A stretch of DNA of 64,000 bases. Origin: Trichomonas tenax (taxonomy: Eukaryota > Parabasalia > Trichomonadida > Trichomonadidae). The DNA is taken from contig JALKBU010000105.1 of assembly GCA_023091735.1 (NCBI GenBank), positions 20,026 to 84,025 on the forward strand, in the 5' to 3' direction. Of the stretch, positions 18,746 to 29,621 are shown in pieces. The position numbers and the translations under genes were made by a program. How positions within the stretch are numbered: position 1 is the stretch's first letter; each line of letters opens with the position of its first letter. The notes below the pieces were generated by a model, which saw only the letters and a list, made by a program, of their open reading frames with translations, was not told where the DNA came from and searched no databases.

Positions 18746-21700
18746 ATGAGTGGACAAAATGGACAGCGGAGCGTGGCAGAAAATTTAAGTAGTCGCCTTC
18801 GCTCAAGCGCTGATTGCGAAATTTTGAGGAATAAATGGAAAAAATTGACGAAGCTGAAGAAACATAAAAAATTCGTCAAAGCAGCATACGACATCTTAGA
18901 TTTATCGCAGAAATACATCGAATTTTATAATCATACTAAAAGGTATGCGTTCAAAAAATGGAAGCTTCATTTCAAATGGAGAGTTTTTTCGCGCAAACTC
19001 ACATTAATACATAAGAAACAGGAAATTATACAGCATTTACACACTACTGCGCCATTTATTTGGTTTTCATTCACACAAAAATTAATCAGAGCACAAAAAT
19101 TATCGCAATACATCATAGCACTGCAAGAAAAGCAACTTTTCGATACTTCCACTTCATTTTTCATATCGTGGAAGGACTCTGTTCAAGAATCAAAATTGCG
19201 ACATCAACATCTTCGAGAAAAATGGATAGAAATAGTCAAACTACTGATAAAAGAGTTCATCAAAGCTGATGTAGCTCAGTTACAGAAGAAAGAAGAACTT
19301 CGAGATATTTGGTGTTATTTCCAATCAGAAATACTCCACAGAGCGACAATTGACGAAATATCGAGACAGAAGGTTCATTTGGACTCATTACGAAACTGGC
19401 AATTTTTCTCATCACGACTTAAAATTAGAAGAATCAAAACAGAGTATGAGTGCTTCGTTTACCATCAGAATCTTCTCGCAACGTGGCAGCACATTGTATC
19501 TCAGTATGTTATACAGACAAAAAGCTCCGAATTCACTGCAGAGAGAGAAAGATTGAGTTCAGCATTGCGAATATTCGATCTCGCATCAATGATCATCAAA
19601 AAGCGTGATATCGATTCTCTCAAGGAAAGCAAGTGCAAACTGGACAAAATGAGAGACCAGAAATGCTTAATTCTCGCTTTCAGGCGATGGAAGATCAATT
19701 CAAGGATTTCTAATTTGACAAATGCAACAACACGCAAAACATTCAAAAACTCACTTCAAGTATATTTCAGGAAGACAGCAGATTCATGTGCGAAGAAGAT
19801 ACAAAGGACATTCAGGATATTCAACGAGAAGAACAAAAGCAAGATTGGATTCCTTCAGAAATTCTTCTCTTCTTGGTTCGTTTTCACATTCAAAGGTCCA
19901 AAGAAGATGGTCGAAGTTCCTGAATTTGATATCAATCTAAACAATGATTTGTCAGATTTATTCACTACTGATATCACTATCAGTCCTCCGCAGTGCACCT
20001 TCGATAGCGTCAGGACAATGGTTTCTTTCAGGAAACTTCTCCGTGAGAGAGAACATTTGAAACTTTTTCCTTTCGAATATTTATCAATCACAGATCCAGA
20101 AGCTAAATTCATGCCAATCTTCTTCGATGTTCCAAGAGAATGTTATGACAAACTAACAAGTACTGTTCCTGTTGAAGTTGGCCAAATATTCGCGAAAACA
20201 GTCCAAAACTTCGACATCACATTTCAAACTAAGTTCGATGATATTCCTGACGATGATAAACACGAAGGATATGATTTGATGGACGGTTTCTTCCAAGCGA
20301 TTTCACATTCAGAGTTTGGAGAAACAACATCCTTCTTATCTGATGACACCAGCGCAGATAATTCTATCTTGATTCCTCATAAACTAGGAAAGGAAGCATC
20401 AAAGAATGATGAAAGTTTAAAGAATGAAGGAAATTCCAAAATCGAAGGATCATCACAGATCATCGAAGGAAGCTCGAAGGCAGATGACATATTCATGTTT
20501 TCACCAGTCAACACAGACATCATCTTTGAAAGCAATCAAAACATTCTTGACATCAAGAACATCGATGAATTTCCATTTAAGAACGCTTCACAAGCAGATG
20601 AAGAATCGACAAAACAAGCTCCTGCAATGTTATTTGTTTTCTACGATTTCCTCTCTGTTGTTCCAGGAATTGTTAATTCAATCGTTTCTTCGCAAATCGA
20701 TCAAATTGATAAAAACATAACAATCCTTGATGAACTTAAAAATGTTTCTGAATATTTATCATCAGATGAAGAAGAATTGCCAAAAATTGAAGAAGAGAAA
20801 GAATCTCAAAAAGTTGATGAAGAGCACAAAAATATTGAAGAGAAGCCAGAAATTGTTGAGGAATCACCAAAATCAGATGAATCGGAAGAAAACATAGGAC
20901 TCAATCATAGGAACATCACACTCGATATCACTCTTGATACATTCATGGATAATGATGCATTAACGATAGAAAGGAAACGTGATGAATCATCATCAACAGA
21001 CTCTGAGCCATTTATATTCGAAAAACAGCATGATTTGCCAATCAAATCATCGAATCATAAGAAAAATGCAGAAATGCAGACAGTTGATGAAACAAGTTTC
21101 TTCACACAGACGCTCGATGAAACAAACAAAGACAAATTCATATTCGCAATCGACGAAACTCTCATCAATCGAGATAAGATTTCAGTAAACATCGATTGTG
21201 AAGAAATTGAACTTTCACTAATGACAGCAATGATATCAGTTGTTAATGATAACATTTCTCAACACTTAGATCAGTTGTCTATTCAAGGAATCAACGATCA
21301 AGAAAACGATTTTTATTCAGAATCACAATCAAATTCACTAACAGACACTGTTGATGCAGAATCACTGTCGCAGCAACCGGAGTCTCGTGATAATATGATC
21401 AGAGTTCCTGAGCTGAGTCCGTTTCCAACACCAAGACCAAAAAAGGATGATTTCGCTGTTTCGCAGCCTTCGAAGATGACAGAAGACGTTAAGGAAGAAG
21501 AATTCGTGACACCGATCTCAGTCAGAGAGATGAAATCGACAGTCGATGACAGTTTCAATGAATTCCTCGGCAATGTCAACAACACACAAAAGGCATCTCT
21601 TGAGATCACACAAAACAGCGTTCTCGACATTCCGAAGTCGTCAGATACATCGACATTAGAAGTGACATCAACGAACGACGAAGTGAACAAAAATGTTATT

Positions 21701-22567
21701 TCATCATCGATCAGAGATAATTCAAGAACAGATGACATCACAAATTCACATTCATACGAATATACTTCCAATGATAATGAATTCCCATCAACATATAATG
21801 AAACTGATCCAAAAATCGAATTCGATTTCCTTGGTGATGAGTTAAATAACGTCTTCAATGATGCAATTTCGTCTGCGATGAGTGTTTCAGTTCCAATGAT
21901 TCAGTATTTCAATATTAATGAAAAAATGAGTGTTAGAATTTCAGAAAATATCTTCGAGTTCGATGATATCATCAAAGATGCAATTGCTGCATCTTTTAAT
22001 ATTTCCGTCGATTTTAGATTCTCTTCAATCGAAACATTTGAGAAGAAAAGCATTGCTTATGATAATAGCAAAAATAATGTTAATAAGAGGAAGATAATCA
22101 AAGTGATATCGAGTGACTCAGCAACGATCGAATCAGAGAACATGAAGAAGAGTTCAGAATACATATCGGACTTCGAAGTCATTGAACTTCCTCGACATTT
22201 CGATGTTGGTCTTATCGAAGCTCTCGAAGACGGAATCAAAAAAGCTTTCTCTCTTTCCCTCCCATTCGAAATTCATATTGACAATGACGAAACCAAATCT
22301 GAAAACAAAGCAGTTATAAAATCGAAATCAAAATCACAGAAAGTATATTTTGATTCATTGTCATTGAAATTCTTAGAAAAAGGATTCAAATCTGTAATCG
22401 AAGATTCTGTGTCAAATGTTGTCGATTTGAGCAAAAACGATTTAGCACACAACATGTTCATTTCGAATAACAAAAATAATTTCTCAAATATCAATAATCT
22501 GCTTGCAAAAGGATTCAATGGAGTTCTGAATGATGCAACAATGTCAATATTCATGAATTCGTTTTAG
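18746..22567 (+). CDS. Sfi1-like centrin-binding repeat protein, very large
   Basis: 1273 residues from the ATG at 18746. Residues about 25-385 are basic helices with a recurring Phe/Leu-x2-Trp pattern: FKKWKLHFKW, FIWFSF, FFISWKDS, LRNWQFFSSRL, LLATWQHI, AFRRWKINSR, FFSSWFVF. This is the spacing of Sfi1 centrin-binding repeats (Lx2-3F/Lx2W). Sfi1 and relatives bind centrin at spindle poles and basal bodies. The middle (about 540-1000) is acidic, Ser-rich and disordered. The C-terminal part has several copies of a hydrophobic helix with an AxSxSxxxP/F ending (FNDAISSAMSVSVP, IKDAIAASFNISVDF, IKKAFSLSLPF, FNGVLNDATMSIFM), distinct from the N-terminal repeats. Confidence 0.6.
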   Translation: MSGQNGQRSVAENLSSRLRSSADCEILRNKWKKLTKLKKHKKFVKAAYDILDLSQKYIEFYNHTKRYAFKKWKLHFKWRVFSRKLTLIHKKQEIIQHLHTTAPFIWFSFTQKLIRAQKLSQYIIALQEKQLFDTSTSFFISWKDSVQESKLRHQHLREKWIEIVKLLIKEFIKADVAQLQKKEELRDIWCYFQSEILHRATIDEISRQKVHLDSLRNWQFFSSRLKIRRIKTEYECFVYHQNLLATWQHIVSQYVIQTKSSEFTAERERLSSALRIFDLASMIIKKRDIDSLKESKCKLDKMRDQKCLILAFRRWKINSRISNLTNATTRKTFKNSLQVYFRKTADSCAKKIQRTFRIFNEKNKSKIGFLQKFFSSWFVFTFKGPKKMVEVPEFDINLNNDLSDLFTTDITISPPQCTFDSVRTMVSFRKLLREREHLKLFPFEYLSITDPEAKFMPIFFDVPRECYDKLTSTVPVEVGQIFAKTVQNFDITFQTKFDDIPDDDKHEGYDLMDGFFQAISHSEFGETTSFLSDDTSADNSILIPHKLGKEASKNDESLKNEGNSKIEGSSQIIEGSSKADDIFMFSPVNTDIIFESNQNILDIKNIDEFPFKNASQADEESTKQAPAMLFVFYDFLSVVPGIVNSIVSSQIDQIDKNITILDELKNVSEYLSSDEEELPKIEEEKESQKVDEEHKNIEEKPEIVEESPKSDESEENIGLNHRNITLDITLDTFMDNDALTIERKRDESSSTDSEPFIFEKQHDLPIKSSNHKKNAEMQTVDETSFFTQTLDETNKDKFIFAIDETLINRDKISVNIDCEEIELSLMTAMISVVNDNISQHLDQLSIQGINDQENDFYSESQSNSLTDTVDAESLSQQPESRDNMIRVPELSPFPTPRPKKDDFAVSQPSKMTEDVKEEEFVTPISVREMKSTVDDSFNEFLGNVNNTQKASLEITQNSVLDIPKSSDTSTLEVTSTNDEVNKNVISSSIRDNSRTDDITNSHSYEYTSNDNEFPSTYNETDPKIEFDFLGDELNNVFNDAISSAMSVSVPMIQYFNINEKMSVRISENIFEFDDIIKDAIAASFNISVDFRFSSIETFEKKSIAYDNSKNNVNKRKIIKVISSDSATIESENMKKSSEYISDFEVIELPRHFDVGLIEALEDGIKKAFSLSLPFEIHIDNDETKSENKAVIKSKSKSQKVYFDSLSLKFLEKGFKSVIEDSVSNVVDLSKNDLAHNMFISNNKNNFSNINNLLAKGFNGVLNDATMSIFMNSF

Positions 22568-22685
22568 TTTTCTTTTCCATCAAAAATAACAAATTCGTCT
22601 GTTTGATTACTTTTCTTTTATTGTTTTTATTGTTTGATAAATATATTTTTCTTTTTATATTAAATAAAATTTTGTTAGATATAAT

Positions 22686-23740
22686 TCAAAAGAAGAAAAA
22701 GAGGAATAAATCAAAATGTGCTGAGATGAGAAATGCGATATGATAATTTTTGAGATATGTTTTGTTTCGAACTTCTTTAGATAAATATAAAATAGGGAAC
22801 TCTGCATCACAAGCGTATGATGAGAAGTGTGACAGAAGATTTGAATATGATGATGAATATGTGAATCCGTATGAAGGACTATAATAATTATCACCTTTTG
22901 CATCATTAATGTAGCAGTATTCAACAATCATACTGCCACTATTTCTCCAAAATTTATATCCATGACCAGTGTTTCCTTGAAAGCTGCAGTTACAAATAAC
23001 TGTGGAGAGAGAATCAGAGCGTATTATAGCAGTAGCAGAATCACCTTTGTTATCGAAGAAGTTGCAATATTCGATTCGGAATGCAATATTTGGATTGCCT
23101 ATGACCCATCCTTCATAAATATAACAGTCGATTTTCTCTGTGTTATTACAAAATGTGGAATGAGAAATAGATGATGAAATAGAAACAGATTCAATATTAA
23201 AAAGATTTCGGCCATAAACATTTGCATGTGACACGTTGATGGAGCTGATGTTTGTGTTGCCGATGATGTGAACGTTGTGCTTGCCAAGGCCGCTGTCGTC
23301 GCCTGAATAGCAAATAGAGGAATCAATAAGATTGATCTTGTATGATTGCGATGCTTCAATCTTGCAGTAGACACCTTCGTCATTTAGTGATGATACTTTC
23401 GATCGATAGCTGCAGACACGCTGTTGTGAGAATTGGCCGCTGTTAGAAAAAAAAACAGAGCCGCCACTCTCGGAACAAGAGCACTTTGAAAACGTTGTGT
23501 CTTCGATAAGGAGCATCGTTGATTCAGAGCTCGTACTGAATTTAACTGAACTGTTAACTTCGTTTGAAAATAGGCAATGGCTGACGTAATACTTATTTGC
23601 TAGACTGCGAACAACAGGTTTTGTCTCATGAACAATGACGTCATTCGGTTTTGTGCCGTGATAGAAGTCGTCCCAAGAAAGAGAGAAAGAACGCAGACTT
23701 AATATTATGAAGAAAAATCATAAAAAAACATCAATAAAAA
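22686..23740 (-). pseudogene. Beta-helix-like Cys-rich surface protein, 5' end broken
   Basis: An open frame runs from about 23705 to 22686. It has short repeated beta-strand turns of the type SxFxNNxxxxx: TFSKCSCSESGGSVFFSNS, EYCNFFDNKGDSA, CNCSFQGNTGHGYKFWRNSG. This is the right-handed beta-helix texture (pectin-lyase/Pmp-like) of trichomonad surface proteins. An ATG exists at 23516, but coding text (SLSWDDFYHGTKPNDV, SHCLFSNEVNSS) clearly continues upstream into a hydrophobic leader FFFIILSL. There the frame meets TGA before any in-frame ATG. The C-terminal hydrophobic end (AHFDLFLFFFF) lacks the usual cytoplasmic tail. It is probably a decayed relative of 51781-52820. Confidence 0.6.
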
Positions 23741-23962
23741 GTGATAATGTCATTTTTCTTCTGAAAATAAAAAATATCGATAATACGATTATTTTCAATT
23801 CAAAATAATTCAATGATTCGATATTGCCAGTTTTAGCGCATTTTTCGTCAAATCTTCGTTACACAGATGATGTGCAAGAATAAAATTCTTTAAATAACAT
23901 AACAAAACATAACAAAAATATAAAACGCAAAAATAGTATTAAATAAGTGGTCATCAATGAAA

Positions 23963-25150
23963 TCAATGCCTTAAAACGGATCTTATCTTCGGTGCCTGGG
24001 AGTGATACATTGTCTTCGGTTTGACGATCTTTTGCTTTGGAACGAAAGCAGGTGTCGTTGGTGATGAGCTCGGAGATGTTGAATATCGATGCCCTTTATG
24101 AACAATATTATCAATAGCTCTCGGAGGAAGTCTTCCTTTGCGAGAGCTTTCGTTGATGGGAGGCATGTTCTTCGCTTCTTGGTGTGTTAATATGTCTTCA
24201 AGCTCTTTCTCTGTGTATGTCTTAGACATGCATTTCCTGACACGGAATTCAACATTGAGTTTAGACATCTCTCTGTTGAAAAAGATGTCCAATGCTTTCA
24301 AAGAGACGACCTGCGGCTGAAGAGGAGGAGGAATAGTTTCATCGGCGTTTGCGAACCACGAACTTGCAAGGATTTCATCACACGTGGGGCGCTTTTCTTC
24401 ATCGATATTCATCATCGAAGAAATTAAATCTCTGAGCTCGTCTGATATATATGAAGGGATTGTGTATTCAGCTCTGCTGATCTGTTCGAAAAGCTCTGAC
24501 TCTATTTTCTTCGTCCAAGGAAGCTGTCCAGTGACTGTTGCGAAAAATATGACTCCAAGGCCCCAAATATCATTCTTGAAGCCATCATATGGTTTTCCTG
24601 CTATACAGTTTGGCGATGCGTAGCAAGGAGAGCCGCATGTCGTTGACAAAAGCTGATTTTGAAGAACATATCGCGAAAAACCGAAGTCTGAGATTTTTGG
24701 GCGATTATTCTCATCGAGAAGGATGTTCTCCGGCTTTAAGTCCCTGTGAACAACTTTTAAATCGTGTATATACTTGAGAGATTCGACAATTGGTTTCATA
24801 TACATTTTCGCTTCGTTTTCTGCTAAAAACTTGTTCTGAATGATGAACTTGAATAGTTCTCCGTTCGGGCAAAGTTCCAAAACGACATAAAAAAATGTAT
24901 TATCAGCCATAATGTCGAATAATTGCGCTATATTGGGGTGCCTCATCTGCTGAAGGACCCTTGTTTCCAGTTCGAAGCGTTCTTCCGCTTTATCTTTACT
25001 TAATAATGTTTTTTTAATAATTTTACAAGCGAATTGCTGTTTTGTTGAGTTGTGTATCGCAAGTTTGACGACAGAGAACGCGCCATGGCCAAGAGTTTGC
25101 TTAAATGTATAAAAACCAATACTAGAAGGAATCTTTGGATCCTCAGACAT
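23963..25150 (-). CDS. Ser/Thr protein kinase, CAMK/CAMKL type
   Basis: 395 residues, ATG at 25150. The kinase domain spans about 12-267: glycine loop LGHGAFSVVKLA, Lys in FACKIIKK, VVHRDLKPENILLD catalytic loop, DFGFSRY, activation loop TTCGSPCYASP and APE-equivalent. All catalytic residues are present, so it should be active. The TCGSP loop and the overall sequence place it with the AMPK/MARK-like CAMKL group, which trichomonads have expanded. The C-terminal 120 residues are basic and Ser/Pro-rich without a recognisable UBA or KA1 domain. It would phosphorylate Ser/Thr substrates in the cytosol; substrates unknown. Confidence 0.92.
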   Translation of the reverse strand: MSEDPKIPSSIGFYTFKQTLGHGAFSVVKLAIHNSTKQQFACKIIKKTLLSKDKAEERFELETRVLQQMRHPNIAQLFDIMADNTFFYVVLELCPNGELFKFIIQNKFLAENEAKMYMKPIVESLKYIHDLKVVHRDLKPENILLDENNRPKISDFGFSRYVLQNQLLSTTCGSPCYASPNCIAGKPYDGFKNDIWGLGVIFFATVTGQLPWTKKIESELFEQISRAEYTIPSYISDELRDLISSMMNIDEEKRPTCDEILASSWFANADETIPPPLQPQVVSLKALDIFFNREMSKLNVEFRVRKCMSKTYTEKELEDILTHQEAKNMPPINESSRKGRLPPRAIDNIVHKGHRYSTSPSSSPTTPAFVPKQKIVKPKTMYHSQAPKIRSVLRH

Positions 25151-26889
25151 TTATGTTTTTTATATTTTTTTGTTTTGTAATTTTGAGTTTTTTGATAAGA
25201 AAATCTGACGAGTGTCAAAAATCCGCCATCACCTTCTTTTTCTCATATCTCACATTATAATTAATTTCACACATTTTAATCTCTATGAACACATACTATA
25301 CTTTATCTATATAGTATTACATGTTTGAAATCATATCATTTCTTAAATGGTTCTTGATGTTTTTGCTATGAAAGTATGTGACGTCAAAAGATTTGAAAAA
25401 TGACTGTTTTCTATTTGTTAATTGATTTTTATTATCTAGGTAATGTGTAACCGATAGATATTTGTTTTTCAATCAAAAATAAATTTTCAAAAATCTGAAT
25501 TGGGTTATATGCCATTTCCATTAAGATTTAGGATGCCTACAAAGTTTCGATTCATTTAGCAACAGATAATACGGAATTAAAACATTATCGAAATTACAAC
25601 AAAATTAAATCTGGAAATGTGATAAAAATAAGGATATAACAGAGTAATATTTGTTCTGTTGGATCTATTCTTCGCATCTTATGGTGGCCTTTGATCAATT
25701 TTTTTATTGCTCAACATTTTTATTGTATTTCAGTAGTATTCTCGCTAGATTTGGTTTCGAAATTCTCCATTAAATCTATATTATCAATGCTATTGGTTGT
25801 TCATTACCGTGAACTCAAAAAGAATTTCGTGTTAATTGGCTGATTGACTTTACAAACCGATGTCTATATGGACACCGTTGAAGTAACGCCTTGCTTTGTT
25901 AAAAATTGTATTCCAAAGAAAAGTGAATCTCAGCATCAGGTATTCACTACACATCATTAAGCATCAATCAACACTTGAATAACACAGCTCACTTCAATCT
26001 GTCACAATATCATCAAAACACATTCAATTCTAAAGATGATCTCTCATCTATTGTGGACAATTATTGCAATCGAAGACCTCTTGAATTACAACAGTATTGC
26101 AACAGAGTTTTCATTATGCGTGAAAAGTTGGAAAATGCAAAACTATTCCTAGAACATATCATTTCAAAACTCATTTCAATATTTGTGTTGAAGCATGTAG
26201 CAAAGGATATATAATAGAGTATTCGTTACCAATATGGGTTCCTTAAATTTCATTGAATTTTGTTAATAAATCATTAAATAAATCCAATGAAATCATAATA
26301 TTGGCTCATTGTAATGCATAACTTTGGTGAACACCTTTAATCTGTTGCACATGCGATTATTTTAGGTTGATAAGTTCTAAACACATAAAATTATTATCTC
26401 AGAAAAGATAAATTCAAAAAAAAAATAAAGGTTTAAAGTGGTAGTCATTATGAATTTTCAGAATTTAGATTATAGAACTGATTTACAACATTATCATCGT
26501 GAGTTCGACAACTTGACAAATCATTGAAAAAGATTTTGACGAAACACGATTGATGACGCCTTGCTATATGGAAAATGACACTCTACACTGTGTAGAAACA
26601 AAAAATATGAGCCAAGCACTAATTTCAAAGAGAAATCAATATCAGAAAGATATTTTTTTTGAGACGAATGCATACATTTGCCGACAGAAATAAATGAATT
26701 TGGATTTTGTTAATGCTCGTGAATGCACGAATTTTGAACTTCTCAGATGACAACAATACAAAAATTCAAAGTGTGAACTAATAAACACAAAATACAATTT
26801 TATCAAAACAAGAGAAATATAACAAAGAAATTATCCAATGTTAAGATTGGATAAAAATATTAAGCGAGAAAAGGTAACATGACAATAGA
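25151..26889. other. Gene-poor spacer with coding relics
   Basis: About 1.7 kb. On the + strand two short stretches resemble each other: 25868-25960 (VEVTPCFVKNCIPKKSE) and 26550-26690 (TPCYMENDTLHCVETKNMSQ), both opening with a GACGCCTTGCT/AACGCCTTGCT block. A third coding-like stretch lies at 25975-26214 (SSIVDNYCNRRPLELQQYCN). They look like decayed copies of an unknown gene family. No intact gene was seen. Confidence 0.35.
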
Positions 26890-27225
26890 TCAGTAGAGCT
26901 TTTTGAATAGCAGTATGCCAGAGTCATCACTTTCCGTGTTTATCATTTTGTTTTTAAATCTTGATCCAGGAAGTCCGAAATAATATATTCTTCCCTGCTC
27001 ATAGCGTGTAAATATCTTTCTGTTGCCATGCAATCCCCTCTTCATCGTAATAAATGATTTCCAAATCCATCCCCGAAATTGCTCATTTGTCATTATTATA
27101 GCTGCGATGCCTCCAACCATCACCACGATCATCAGAAGTGACGATATTTGGGAGGCAAAGCGAATCCGCGGTGTTGAAAATGGTTTTGGTTGTCTATTTC
27201 GTCCCAATCCAAAAACATATTTCAT
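26890..27225 (-). CDS. Small single-pass membrane protein, unknown
   Basis: 111 residues, ATG at 27225. A basic N terminus (MKYVFGLGRNRQPKPFSTPR) is followed by one transmembrane helix at about 27-46 (ISSLLMIVVMVGGIAAIIM), then a basic region with GRIYYFGLPGSRFKNK. The arrangement suggests an N-in membrane protein with the larger part outside or in the lumen. No family is recognised. Spacer 27226-28041 behind its start holds only a 65-codon + ORF (27477-27674), which I do not support as a gene. Confidence 0.6.
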   Translation of the reverse strand: MKYVFGLGRNRQPKPFSTPRIRFASQISSLLMIVVMVGGIAAIIMTNEQFRGWIWKSFITMKRGLHGNRKIFTRYEQGRIYYFGLPGSRFKNKMINTESDDSGILLFKKLY

Positions 27226-28041
27226 TTTTTTACTTTCTTATTTTTTAGTGATATTGTAAACCATTGAATTTTTCGTTATCATTTAAATTTTTGTCATCGG
27301 TTCTTTCATTTTTTATTGATGGCCAAAATTTGAAAATTTGATATTTATATATCATGTATATCACTGTTTTTTTTTAATAAATTTTGATTTATATTATGCT
27401 CAAAATAATCATCGAGAAAACTTATTGGTTTATTGGTATATTAGGATATTTTTTGTGGAAATAGATTCAGCATATAGTGGGAGAGACATTTATGTGTGAA
27501 ATAACATCGATCATTTATATGAGGATTCACTTTTTGACGGCTTTAATTAAAGCAGAACTATCTCAGAAATTTTATAAATTGGCAGATTGCAAAACAAATA
27601 AAAAGGAGATACAATTTATAATTTTATTTTTGAATTTGTTTTCTGAACTAAAACGTTTGATTTTGAATCGATAAATATCGTTTATTGGACAATTTATTCA
27701 CACAGTCTAAATCTGGTTTTCTTTATAAGGTTGGGTCCTAAGGCACTAGAAAACCTATTTTTGTTTATTTTGGAGCGAAAAGACTATTTTAGGATTCACA
27801 TACCTAAAAATAAGATAGAACACAATTTCACTCTTAATTTTAACTCTTTATAACGCATTCGATTCATATCTTTCCTCAAATTGTCAAAAACTCAATTTTT
27901 TGAAAAAAAAAATCAAATCAAGCTCAAAAATTCAGTTTATACCTATTTCAATATCACAACATATTCAAACCAAAATAATAGAATATTCAATATCAAGGAT
28001 AGAACACAAACTTTATAAAATCAAATAAAATTAAATTAAAT

Positions 28042-29565
28042 TTAGCGCGTCGCTGAGCAGTGGACCCATAGCATTCCCTGTCTTACAGCTAAGAACTCAT
28101 CTCTTAAAGCTTCATCAATCATTAGAGGAGTTTTTGTTTCTGTGTCTGATTTCAAGCGATTTAAGTTTCCATTAGGGGCATATACAATGAGTATAGTTCG
28201 TTTCGGAATGTTATGCAACAAGTCTTCTAATATTTTGTTATATTTTTGCATTTCTTCTAGTTCAACATTTTTATCTTGTTTTCTGGGATCTATATCTGAT
28301 AATCCATAGAAATGAACAACGTTGAAATCATAATTTTGAATATTTTTGAATAATTCTGAATAACATTCGTCATCTGACGATGTTTCTGCGATTTTAAGTG
28401 ATGCATTTGGCTTGAAATTGATATTCTTCTTCCATCCGGTATAAAATATCGGTCCATGTTTACGAATTAACTCAGATATTAAATCCGGTAATTGATTTTG
28501 GACTTTCTCTAATTCTTTAGGATCAATAAGTAGATATCTAACTAATTCCATTGCTGCTTTCGCATCTTCAATGGAATTGTGTCCATTTTGTGAATTCTTG
28601 CGGAATGGTTTCTTTATAAACTTATTGTATAGTAGAATCAATGATGGCTTTTTGATGTAATTGGTTTCAGAAAGATATAACAATGCTGTATCAATACATC
28701 TCAAATGTATTAATTTTAATGCTCTTAAATCGTTTTCAAGCGAATGACCAACTATAATAGTCTGCTTTGACGCGCATTTTGCTAATATTTGCAGCGCATC
28801 TTCAGGTGGTGTTGTGATTTGTGATAAAGTTTCTTCTGTGATGCCAGAAAACTGTGTTCTATAATCTATAACTTCATTTTTAGGCTTAAAAAATTGATCG
28901 ATCAATGTATTTCCATTCTCATTCGTTGCAGATAATCGAGCTAATTCACTTCCACGTTTAGTTTCAATCATTTCGCAATCAATTGCAATAATTTTATGCG
29001 CATTCTCTGTTTCCTCAGGTAACTCGTGAAAATCGGCCAATTCGCTTTCTTGCAAGATTTGAATATTATATAATTTGCATTTTGGATTTTCTGGGATTTC
29101 CATGCCTTCCAAGTGCATCGGATACCCATTATCTAGTAAATCGTACTGTGTTGCGAGCATTTCTTCGTAATTTGGATATTTTTTCAACGTTTTCTTAACT
29201 TTTTGATGTCCTAGAACTGATTGAATACCAGAAACTATATATCCTTCGCTGTCTTTTGCTTGTACGAATACTGGAAATTTGTTCTTTGCTAAATTCACGA
29301 AATTAGAAAGTTGATCTTTGTACTGGTTGAATCTTGTTAAGTCTAATCCATCGAAAACTGCTAAAATAACCCTTTCACACAAGCTGGAGTGTCTTATGTC
29401 CAACCATTTCGGCGGCGTCGAAATATCGAAAATTGCTTTGATAATTTCTTGTATACACTTAGGATCCACAGTCTTAAAATATTTTTGGTTGAGATTTGCG
29501 ACAACATCCAACTGCGCATCAGGGAAAATATCAAAATATGTAAGATTCTCTTTCTTACATTTCAT
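28042..29565 (-). CDS. REX1-type RNA exonuclease (DEDDh)
   Basis: 507 residues, ATG at 29565. The exonuclease domain starts at about 192: IIAIDCEMIE gives the first D and E, VGHSLENDLRAL the second D, and NGHNSIEDAKAAMELV the His and last D of the DEDDh set, all present. The N-terminal 190 residues and a C-terminal 140 residues flank it as in Rex1/REXO1-family enzymes. These trim 3' ends of 5S rRNA, tRNA and snRNA precursors. The C-terminal part (FNVVHFYGLSDIDPRKQDKN) may be a degenerate RNA-binding fold. Nuclear location is inferred from the family. Confidence 0.88.
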   Translation of the reverse strand: MKCKKENLTYFDIFPDAQLDVVANLNQKYFKTVDPKCIQEIIKAIFDISTPPKWLDIRHSSLCERVILAVFDGLDLTRFNQYKDQLSNFVNLAKNKFPVFVQAKDSEGYIVSGIQSVLGHQKVKKTLKKYPNYEEMLATQYDLLDNGYPMHLEGMEIPENPKCKLYNIQILQESELADFHELPEETENAHKIIAIDCEMIETKRGSELARLSATNENGNTLIDQFFKPKNEVIDYRTQFSGITEETLSQITTPPEDALQILAKCASKQTIIVGHSLENDLRALKLIHLRCIDTALLYLSETNYIKKPSLILLYNKFIKKPFRKNSQNGHNSIEDAKAAMELVRYLLIDPKELEKVQNQLPDLISELIRKHGPIFYTGWKKNINFKPNASLKIAETSSDDECYSELFKNIQNYDFNVVHFYGLSDIDPRKQDKNVELEEMQKYNKILEDLLHNIPKRTILIVYAPNGNLNRLKSDTETKTPLMIDEALRDEFLAVRQGMLWVHCSATR

Positions 29566-29621
29566 TAAAAAAATATGAAGGAGACTTATATATAAATAGT
29601 AAAAAAATAGTTTAGATATTG

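Noticed and set aside
26890..27259. The + strand ORF at 27023-27259 as a gene
   Set aside because: It is the antisense shadow of the small membrane protein and has no family features.
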